In this document: piece by piece, positions 43,188-49,291 of the stretch | Numbering within the stretch: position 1 is the first letter of the stretch | Layout of the letters: each line of letters begins with the position of its first letter | DNA from: UBA2336 sp031395485 | Lineage (GTDB): Bacteria > Bacteroidota > Bacteroidia > Cytophagales > Cyclobacteriaceae | Assembly (NCBI GenBank): GCA_031395485.1 | Contig: JANNUS010000010.1 | Span: 186,001 to 250,000 of the forward strand | Length of the DNA: 64,000 nt | Reading direction: 5' to 3' | Notes under the pieces: model-generated | What the model saw: only the letters and a program-made list of their open reading frames with translations | Database searches by the model: none | What the model was told of the DNA's origin: nothing | Position numbers and translations under genes: made by a program

Positions 43188-44432
43188 ATGCTAAAGTTTC
43201 TAAAAAGTCTATACGGTCAGGTTATCATCGCTATTATTATTGGTATAGCATTAGGTTTCTATTTTCCAGCCTTTGCAACACAATTAAAACCATTGGGAGA
43301 TGCTTTTATCAAGGTTATTAAAATGATGATTGCGCCCGTTATTTTTTGCACCATTGTGAGCGGAATTGCAGGCATGAATGATGTGAAGAAGGTAGGTAGA
43401 GTGGGGCTTAAAGCAATCATTTACTTTGAAGTAATAACAACGTTTGCTCTTATTATTGGCTTGGTTGTGGTTAATGTATTTAAACCAGGTGTTGGTATGA
43501 ATATTGACCCGACCACGCTTGATGCAGCATCGGTTACTAATTATGTATCAAAAGGACAGGCGAACAGTACGATTGAGTTCTTGATGCACATCATACCTGA
43601 CACCATCATTAATGCTTTCTCTAACGGTGACCTATTGCAAGTACTCTTTTTTTCTGTTTTGTTTGGTATTGCCTTATCGCAAATTGGTACTAAGGCCAAG
43701 CCCCTGTTGAATGCTATCAATTCAATTGAAGCTGGGTTATTTGCGTTGTTAAAAATTATTATGAAAGCTGCCCCACTTGGGGCTTTGGGAGCCATGGGTT
43801 TCACTATTGGTAAATATGGAATCGGTTCTCTTGCCTCACTCGGTCAATTGATGTTATCTTTCTATATCACGTGTATATTATTTATTCTTATAATATTAGG
43901 AGGCGTACTCAAATATGCTGGGTTCAACATTTTTCGTTTGCTTAGTTTTATTAAAGAAGAAATTTTAATAGTACTTGGCACTTCATCATCTGAGGCAGCT
44001 CTACCTTCGTTAATAACAAAGTTAGAAAAGGTGGGCTGCTCAGAATCAGTTGTTGGGCTTGTAGTTCCCACCGGTTATTCTTTCAATCTTGATGGAACAT
44101 CTATATACTTAACCATGGCAGCGGTATTTCTAGCTCAAGCTACCAATACACCGCTCGTGCTATCTGATCAAATAACATTGTTGTTAATTTTACTGCTTAC
44201 TTCAAAAGGTGCGGCAGGTGTCACAGGCAGTGGTTTCATTACACTTGCAGCAGTAATACCATTAACAGGCAATATCCCTGTTGCATCCCTGGCTATCATT
44301 TTGGGAATAGACCGCTTTATGTCTGAAGCACGCTCAATTACTAATCTGATTGGTAATTCGGTAGCTTCTATAGTGGTTGCCAAGTGGGAAAATGAAATAG
44401 ATATGAAAATTGCAAAAAAAGAAATTGGGTAA
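43188..44432 (+). CDS. dctA: C4-dicarboxylate transporter DctA
   Basis: A 414-residue inner-membrane DAACS carrier that tracks E. coli DctA along its whole length: KSLYGQV at the N-terminus, GDAFIKVIKMMIAPVIFCT, FTIGKYGIGSL, the serine motif VLGTSSSEAALP, PTGYSFNLDGTSIYLTMAA, LLLTSKGAAGVTGSGFI, and GIDRFMSEARSITNLIGN. The known substrates are succinate, fumarate, malate and related acids, imported with protons or sodium. It starts 38 bp after the hydrolase lipoprotein in the same orientation, so it may be part of locus 2. The usual DctBD/DcuSR regulators are not in the window. Confidence 0.93.
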   Translation: MLKFLKSLYGQVIIAIIIGIALGFYFPAFATQLKPLGDAFIKVIKMMIAPVIFCTIVSGIAGMNDVKKVGRVGLKAIIYFEVITTFALIIGLVVVNVFKPGVGMNIDPTTLDAASVTNYVSKGQANSTIEFLMHIIPDTIINAFSNGDLLQVLFFSVLFGIALSQIGTKAKPLLNAINSIEAGLFALLKIIMKAAPLGALGAMGFTIGKYGIGSLASLGQLMLSFYITCILFILIILGGVLKYAGFNIFRLLSFIKEEILIVLGTSSSEAALPSLITKLEKVGCSESVVGLVVPTGYSFNLDGTSIYLTMAAVFLAQATNTPLVLSDQITLLLILLLTSKGAAGVTGSGFITLAAVIPLTGNIPVASLAIILGIDRFMSEARSITNLIGNSVASIVVAKWENEIDMKIAKKEIG

Positions 44433-44719
44433 TTTTGATTATCTTTACAAATCAAAGCAAGAATTCACTCTACAAAAAATTTGTGGGAGGGTGTGTGTCT
44501 TACATAAGTATTTTGTTGCCGCATATAGCCCTTCTTGAAAAAAAAATAGCCTCCTAAAAAGGGAGCTCTGAAACTGCTTCCTCAAGCCACGAGAACCTGA
44601 TAAAAACCTCTTTGATGCCAGAGGGACAGGTGCAAGGGCTTCCGTAAAAAAGTACTACTAGAGGTATGTGGGTTGGCCCCCATCTCACACGCTACTCTTC
44701 AGCTCGCAATGACGGTTTT
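44433..44719. other. Convergent intergenic region after dctA and accD, with a solo repeat arm
   Basis: About 290 bp with no ORF. An imperfect hairpin near 44545-44572 next to a run of nine A residues (T-run on the minus strand) could terminate accD. The right end holds AGCTCGCAATGACGGT (44701-44716), a solo arm of the element found at 1034-1167. The rest shows nothing recognisable. Confidence 0.5.
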
Positions 44720-45559
44720 TTATTGAATCATTTTCAGCAGTGTGCTTAATCTGCTTTTCAGATTGCGTCTGTCAATAATAAAATCGAGGAAGCCGTGCTC
44801 TAACACAAACTCTGCACTTTGAAAACCTTTTGGTAGATCTTTGCCGATTGTTTCGCGAATAACCCGTGGTCCGGCAAAGCCAATAAGGGCACAAGGTTCT
44901 GCAATATTAAAATCACCCAGCATGGCATACGATGCAGTAACACCACCTGTGGTTGGGTCGGTCATTAAGGATATGTACGGAATTTTTGCCTGATCTAACT
45001 GCGCAATTTTAGCAGCGGTTTTAGCCATTTGCATCAACGACAAACCAGCTTCCATCATGCGCGCTCCACCCGAGCGGGAGATCATCAGAAAGGGTTTGTT
45101 GGTTTTTAAACTGTGATCCATGGCACGTGCAATCTTCTCACCCACAACGGAGCCCATGGATCCACCAATGAAACTAAAATCCATGCAGGCAATCGTAATA
45201 TCGAGGCCACTCATTTTTCCGTAACCTGTACGAACCGCATCTTTCAAATCTACTTTTGCCTGTGTTTCTTTTATTCGTTTTGGATAGGGCTTGGTATCTT
45301 TAAACTTCAATGGGTCAGCCGATTCCATGGCAGGATCAAGCTCGGTGAATTCGTTATCATCGAAAAGAATTTCGAAATACTCTTTCGATCCAACCCGAAC
45401 ATGATATTCTTCTTCCGGAACTACATAGGCATTGTTCTTCAGCTCGCGCGTATGAACGATTTTTCCAGCGGGTGATTTAAACCAAAGCCCATCGGGGACT
45501 TCGCGTTTGTATTCCGTGGGTGTTAAAATTCCTTTATCTGTTCTGTTAAACCACGACAT
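44720..45559 (-). CDS. accD: Acetyl-CoA carboxylase carboxyltransferase subunit beta, without zinc-ribbon cysteines
   Basis: A 279-residue subunit that, with AccA, transfers carboxyl from biotin to acetyl-CoA in fatty acid synthesis. The crotonase-like core is intact: MDFSFIGGSMGSVVGEKIARA, SRSGGARMMEAGLSLMQMAKT, LTDPTTGGVTASYAMLGD, GFAGPRVIRETIG and the C-terminal GFLDFIIDRR. In E. coli the N-terminus has a four-cysteine zinc ribbon. Here the matching segment (about 25-56, LWFKSPAGKIVHTREL, then NNAYVVPEEEYHVR) has no cysteine at all. I recall similar loss in other Bacteroidota. AccA is not in the window. Confidence 0.93.
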   Translation of the reverse strand: MSWFNRTDKGILTPTEYKREVPDGLWFKSPAGKIVHTRELKNNAYVVPEEEYHVRVGSKEYFEILFDDNEFTELDPAMESADPLKFKDTKPYPKRIKETQAKVDLKDAVRTGYGKMSGLDITIACMDFSFIGGSMGSVVGEKIARAMDHSLKTNKPFLMISRSGGARMMEAGLSLMQMAKTAAKIAQLDQAKIPYISLMTDPTTGGVTASYAMLGDFNIAEPCALIGFAGPRVIRETIGKDLPKGFQSAEFVLEHGFLDFIIDRRNLKSRLSTLLKMIQ

Positions 45560-45602
45560 ATTCAGTTCTAGATTTAAAGTTCAAAATTTCGAGCGTTCCT
45601 TC

Positions 45603-46676
45603 TTATGCAAGATCAATGGCCTCATCCAAGTACACGTCTTGAATAGCGTTTAAAATTTCTACGCCTTCTTTCATTGGACGCTGGAAAGCCTTTCTTCCAG
45701 AAATTAACCCCATACCTCCGGCACGTTTGTTAATGACGGCTGTACGAACAGCATCTGCTAAATCGCTTGCTCCTTTTGATTCACCACCCGAGTTGATAAG
45801 GCCCGCGCGACCCATGTAGCAATTGGCAACCTGATAGCGACACAAATCAATAGGATGATCGGACGTAAGCTGAGTATAAATTCGTTCGTCTAGTTTACCG
45901 TATGTACTTCCACCAGTGTTCAAGGCTTTATACCCACCGTTGTTCTCCGGCAGTTTTTGCTTGATTATATCGGCTTGAATGGTAACACCCAAGTGATTGG
46001 CCTGACCACTTAAGTCAGCCGAAACATGGTAATCTTTACCATCTTTCTTAAAGGCATTATTGCGGGTATAGCACCAAAGAATAGTAGCCATTCCTAGTTG
46101 ATGGGCACGTTCAAAAGCTTTTGTTACTTCCTGTATCTGACGGGTCGAATTATCAGAGCCAAAATAGATTGTTGCCCCAACCGCTGCTGCCCCAAGATTC
46201 CAGGCATCGTCTATTGAGCCGAACATAATTTGATCGGCTTTGTTGGGATAGGTGAGAAGTTCGTTGTGATTGATTTTTACAATGAACGGAATTTTGTGCG
46301 CGTATTTTCTCGACATCATCGCTAACCCGCCATAGGTAGTGGCCACCGCGTTGCAGCCACCTTCAATCGCAAGTTTGATAATATTTTCAGGATCGAAGTA
46401 CAACGGGTTTTTAGCGAAGGATGCTCCCGCACTATGCTCGATGCCCTGGTCAACTGGTAATATTGAAAGAAAGCCCGTTCCGCCTAATCTTCCGCGGTCG
46501 AACATAGCCTGTAAATTTCTTAATACCTGAGGACTTCTGTTTGAATTGATGAATATCTTATCGACAAAATCGGAGGAGGGTGTATGAAGCTGACCGATAG
46601 AAATGGTCTTGCTTTTGTGGTCGAGCAAGTACTTGGCATCTTTGCCTAAAAGCTTTGCGATATTGCGTTTTGCCAT
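45603..46676 (-). CDS. fbaB: Class I fructose-bisphosphate aldolase, archaeal/DhnA type
   Basis: A 357-residue cytoplasmic enzyme that cleaves fructose-1,6-bisphosphate to triose phosphates through a lysine Schiff base. It matches the FbaB/DhnA group in ILPVDQGIEHSAGASF, the PFIVKINHNELL strand, GATIYFGSD, GMATILWCYTRNNAF, and the GLISGRKAFQRP phosphate-binding C-terminus. It is monocistronic, with a good -7 box about 22 bp before its ATG. Confidence 0.92.
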   Translation of the reverse strand: MAKRNIAKLLGKDAKYLLDHKSKTISIGQLHTPSSDFVDKIFINSNRSPQVLRNLQAMFDRGRLGGTGFLSILPVDQGIEHSAGASFAKNPLYFDPENIIKLAIEGGCNAVATTYGGLAMMSRKYAHKIPFIVKINHNELLTYPNKADQIMFGSIDDAWNLGAAAVGATIYFGSDNSTRQIQEVTKAFERAHQLGMATILWCYTRNNAFKKDGKDYHVSADLSGQANHLGVTIQADIIKQKLPENNGGYKALNTGGSTYGKLDERIYTQLTSDHPIDLCRYQVANCYMGRAGLINSGGESKGASDLADAVRTAVINKRAGGMGLISGRKAFQRPMKEGVEILNAIQDVYLDEAIDLA

Positions 46677-46697
46677 GTTTTAATAATGAGTGGACGA

Positions 46698-46705
46698 CAA
46701 AGTTA
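46698..46705 (-). promoter_or_regulatory. Candidate -7 box (TAACTTTG) for fbaB
   Basis: Exact TAnnTTTG match on the minus strand, 21 bp upstream of the fbaB ATG. No clear -33 element. Confidence 0.45.
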
Positions 46706-46754
46706 TTAATTATTTAATAGTAAGCTAGGGCACTTTATTGGCTATAAATCGCAT

Positions 46755-46783
46755 AAAAAAGCCCCCCGAATACTCGAGGGGCT
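46755..46783 (-). terminator. Intrinsic terminator of rplS
   Basis: On the minus strand, AGCCCCTCGAGTATTCGGGG folds onto itself and is followed by GGCTTTTTTAT. It is nearly the same sequence as the rplU-rpmA terminator at 24049-24079. Confidence 0.9.
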
Positions 46784-46801
46784 TTGAATATGCTCTGATA
46801 A

Positions 46802-47155
46802 TTAAATTTTCTCTTTGATACGTGCCGATTTGCCGTGACGGCCTTTCATGTAATACAATTTAGCCCTGCGAACACTGCCTAATTTTATAACTTCAATTTT
46901 ATCGATACTGGGCGAGGAAGTAGGGAAAATTCTCTCTACACCAACACCATTAGAAACCTTACGCACGGTAAAAGTTTCTCCATTTGTACTCGATCCCCTG
47001 CGTTGTATTACAACACCCTGAAACTGCTGGATTCGCTCCTTAGCACCTTCCTTTATCTTTACGTGAACATTAATGGTATCGCCAGCTTTAAAAGCGGGGA
47101 GTCTCTTACGGACTGTTGCGTATTCCTGCTCAACAATTTTAATCAAATCGGCCAT
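46802..47155 (-). CDS. rplS: 50S ribosomal protein L19
   Basis: A 117-residue protein, started at the ATG at 47155 (MADLIKIVEQEYATVRKRLP); an upstream in-frame ATG lies at the promoter and is rejected. The core FKAGDTINVHVKIKEGAKER, QFQGVVIQRRG, VGVERIFP and RRAKLYYMKGRHGKSARI is complete. It is the last gene of rpsP-rimM-trmD-rplS, but a 90-bp gap with its own -7 box separates it from trmD. Confidence 0.97.
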   Translation of the reverse strand: MADLIKIVEQEYATVRKRLPAFKAGDTINVHVKIKEGAKERIQQFQGVVIQRRGSSTNGETFTVRKVSNGVGVERIFPTSSPSIDKIEVIKLGSVRRAKLYYMKGRHGKSARIKEKI

Positions 47156-47177
47156 AAAACGTATTGTTTTCAAAAAC

Positions 47178-47191
47178 GGACTGCAAAGGTA
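47178..47191 (-). promoter_or_regulatory. rplS promoter: TACCTTTG within TACCTTTGCAGTCC
   Basis: The minus-strand -7 box (47184-47191) is identical to that of rplU, as are the next six bases, 14 in all. It lies between trmD and rplS, 28 bp before the rplS ATG. Confidence 0.65.
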
Positions 47192-47245
47192 TCAAAAGAA
47201 TTTATAATTCAGAATGTAGAATTTAGAATTTTAGATGGGGGTACT

Positions 47246-47932
47246 TCAAATTAGCCCCTTTTTTAGTAATTCAGGCCTCCTTTTATGGGTCCTGTCAAGT
47301 GCCTGATTGTGACGCCATTCTTCAATTTTAGCCTCATGCCCCGACAGCAGTACATCGGGTACTTTCCAACCGTTGTATTCAGCCGGGCGGGTATAGACAG
47401 GGGGAGCAATCAATCCATCCTGGAAAGAATCGCTAAGAGCTGATGTTTCATCGGAAAGCACACCGGGTAATAAGCGGATAATGGAATCGGCCACCACGGC
47501 TGCGGCCAATTCACCGCCTGAGAGCACGTAATCCCCAATACTGATTTCGCGGGTAATTAAATGTTCCCGCACGCGCTCATCCACACCTTTATAATGGCCA
47601 CACAAAATGATCAAATTCTTTTTTAGACTGAGCTCGTTGGCGATGGCTTGAGAAAGCAGTTCTCCATCGGGGCTCATGTAAATTACCTCATCGTATGCTT
47701 GCTTGGATTTTAATTCGGTCAGGCAACGATCAATGGGTTCAATCATCATCACCATGCCGGCACCACCACCATATGCGTAATCATCTACTGATTTATGTTT
47801 GTCGGTAGAATGGTTGCGGAGGTCAATTACGTTTACCGTTACCAAACCTTTGGTGATGGCCCGTTTCAGAATCGAATCTGAAAAGGGACTTTCCAGTAGC
47901 TTGGGTAAACAGGTAATGATATCAATGCGCAT
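47246..47932 (-). CDS. trmD: tRNA (guanine-37-N1)-methyltransferase
   Basis: A 228-residue SPOUT-fold enzyme that methylates G37 next to the anticodon using S-adenosylmethionine, preventing frameshifting. The ATG at 47932 gives the usual MRIDIITCLPKLL. The knot region is clear: DYAYGGGAGMVMM, LIILCGHYKGVDERV, and ISIGDYVLSGGELAA, with the catalytic aspartate in FQDGLIAPPVYTRP. It begins 2 bp after the rimM stop. Confidence 0.97.
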   Translation of the reverse strand: MRIDIITCLPKLLESPFSDSILKRAITKGLVTVNVIDLRNHSTDKHKSVDDYAYGGGAGMVMMIEPIDRCLTELKSKQAYDEVIYMSPDGELLSQAIANELSLKKNLIILCGHYKGVDERVREHLITREISIGDYVLSGGELAAAVVADSIIRLLPGVLSDETSALSDSFQDGLIAPPVYTRPAEYNGWKVPDVLLSGHEAKIEEWRHNQALDRTHKRRPELLKKGLI

Positions 47933-47934
47933 AA

Positions 47935-48450
47935 TCAAATATCCAAAAATCCATCCGGAAGACTGACATTGATTTTCTTTTTCGACTTGTTAATACTTTT
48001 AATGAAAGGGCCGTTTACCGGAATCATGATTTCTTTTTGCAGGTAGGATACAATAAGAAAGCGGTTAGGCCCAGCCTGCTCAACATCCTCAACAAAGCCT
48101 AGTGGGCCATGGACATCATCGAATACCTCAAACCCAATAACGTCTTCATTATAAAACTCGCCACGCTCTAATTTTGGTCGGCTTTCTTTTGATAAGTATA
48201 AGGAACTTCCCTTTAAAGCTGAGGCTAGTTCAGGTGTGTTTACATCATCCAGCTTTACAAAAGCTTTGTCGTTACGAACAGAGATGCTCTCGATGAAATA
48301 GGGAACCAGCTGTGATTTTTTTTCAACGAATATCAATTTCAGATTTTCCCAATCAACCGGGGCTTCAGCATCCAGTGAAATGGTAACTTCTCCCTTCAGG
48401 CCGTGGGGCCGCATGATAAAACCAACTTTATAGTGATCGGTTAATTTCAT
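47935..48450 (-). CDS. rimM: 16S rRNA processing protein RimM
   Basis: A 171-residue assembly factor for the 30S head that binds S19. The N-terminal RimM barrel (about 8-85) has VGFIMRPHGLKGEVTI, and the C-terminal PRC-barrel (about 95-168) has GEFYNEDVIGFEVF, GFVEDVEQAGPNRFLIV and EIMIPVNGPFI. The ATG at 48450 is preferred over an upstream in-frame start that lies in the hairpin. It sits between rpsP and trmD. Confidence 0.96.
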   Translation of the reverse strand: MKLTDHYKVGFIMRPHGLKGEVTISLDAEAPVDWENLKLIFVEKKSQLVPYFIESISVRNDKAFVKLDDVNTPELASALKGSSLYLSKESRPKLERGEFYNEDVIGFEVFDDVHGPLGFVEDVEQAGPNRFLIVSYLQKEIMIPVNGPFIKSINKSKKKINVSLPDGFLDI

Positions 48451-48451
48451 T

Positions 48452-48535
48452 TTAAAATAAAAGCCCCCTCTCCGCATGGAGAGGGGGTTTGGGGGTGAGG
48501 TACTCCCGACAAGTCAGGAGCATTCAATATATTCA
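48452..48535 (-). promoter_or_regulatory. Terminator-like hairpin (possible attenuator) between rpsP and rimM; repeat-derived
   Basis: A perfect 10-bp stem CCCCCTCTCC/GGAGAGGGGG (48464-48473 with 48478-48487) is followed on the minus strand by CTTTTATTTT and then the rimM start region. It has the form of an intrinsic terminator within the operon. The neighbouring GGGGGTGAGG and CTCCCGACAAGTCAGGAG strings suggest a dispersed repeat landed here. Confidence 0.6.
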
Positions 48536-48543
48536 TTTGTAGA

Positions 48544-49095
48544 TTAAGCTTGTGCTTCGCCTTCGGCAGCCGCAGGAGTTTCTGTTGTTTCTGCCTCTGC
48601 AGCAGGAGCAGCCTGTTCGGTAGCGGCAGCCTCAACAACTTGAGCCTTTTTCTTGATTGCCTCTGCACGTGCTTCTTTAACCTTAGTCTCAGCTGCTTTA
48701 CGAGCTTTAACATCGGCTTGTTTAGCTTGTGAAAGCGTATCCTTCTTCGTTTCGATTTTTGCTGTTTTAGCCTGTTTCCACTCCGCCAATTTGCGGTCAG
48801 CTTCTTCCTGGCTAACAGCGCCTTTTACCACACCAATCTGTAAATGCTTACGCATCATAATACCGCGGTACGAAAGCATCGCTTTTACGGTATCAGAAGG
48901 TTGCGCACCGTTCATTAACCACTGGAATGCCTTATCGTCATTCAAGTCAATAGTTGCGGGGTTTGTCAACGGATCGTATGTCCCGATTTTTTCAATAAAG
49001 CGACCATCACGTGGTGCTCTGGCGTCTGCTACGATTACATCGAATTTCGCCAGTTTCTTGCGGCCTCTGCGGGCCAATCTGATTTTTACTGCCAT
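48544..49095 (-). CDS. rpsP: 30S ribosomal protein S16 with a long charged C-terminal extension
   Basis: A 183-residue protein; E. coli S16 has 82. Residues 1-80 are canonical: MAVKIRLARRGRKKLAKFDV, DGRFIEKIGTYDP and QWLMNGAQPSDTVKAMLS. The remaining 100 residues are helical and Lys/Ala/Glu-rich, ending in an acidic Ala/Glu tail (AAAEGEAQA). Extended S16 proteins are common in Bacteroidota, though their purpose is not clear. It heads the rpsP-rimM-trmD operon and has the best promoter in the window. Confidence 0.96.
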   Translation of the reverse strand: MAVKIRLARRGRKKLAKFDVIVADARAPRDGRFIEKIGTYDPLTNPATIDLNDDKAFQWLMNGAQPSDTVKAMLSYRGIMMRKHLQIGVVKGAVSQEEADRKLAEWKQAKTAKIETKKDTLSQAKQADVKARKAAETKVKEARAEAIKKKAQVVEAAATEQAAPAAEAETTETPAAAEGEAQA

Positions 49096-49143
49096 TTTCT
49101 GTTAGGTTTTAAACGTTGGAACTCGTCCATTTTTTAAAGCCCG

Positions 49144-49173
49144 CAAAGATAAGGCAAATTTCTTCCTGAACAA
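49144..49173 (-). promoter_or_regulatory. rpsP operon promoter: TTG, 19-bp spacer, TATCTTTG
   Basis: On the minus strand a -33 TTG (49173-49171) is followed 19 bp later by TATCTTTG (49151-49144). This matches the Bacteroidota sigma consensus with a correct spacer. It lies about 48 bp upstream of the rpsP ATG. Confidence 0.75.
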
Positions 49174-49212
49174 TTGAAGCGCATGAGAATGGTTAATAAA
49201 ATGACTATGAGT

Positions 49213-49220
49213 TATATTTG
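49213..49220 (+). promoter_or_regulatory. Candidate -7 box (TATATTTG) for sucA
   Basis: Exact TAnnTTTG match about 71 bp before the sucA ATG, leaving a leader of roughly 65 nt. The -33 region is weak. Confidence 0.45.
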
Positions 49221-49291
49221 CTTAAGCGAGTATTCAATTTTTTAATCATAAAACCCTTTTTTACATTTGATTCCCTCATATAAATGGCACT

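Noticed and set aside
48653..49105. 150-codon plus-strand frame opposite rpsP
   Set aside because: It mirrors the Lys/Ala/Glu-rich S16 extension; skewed composition explains the open frame.
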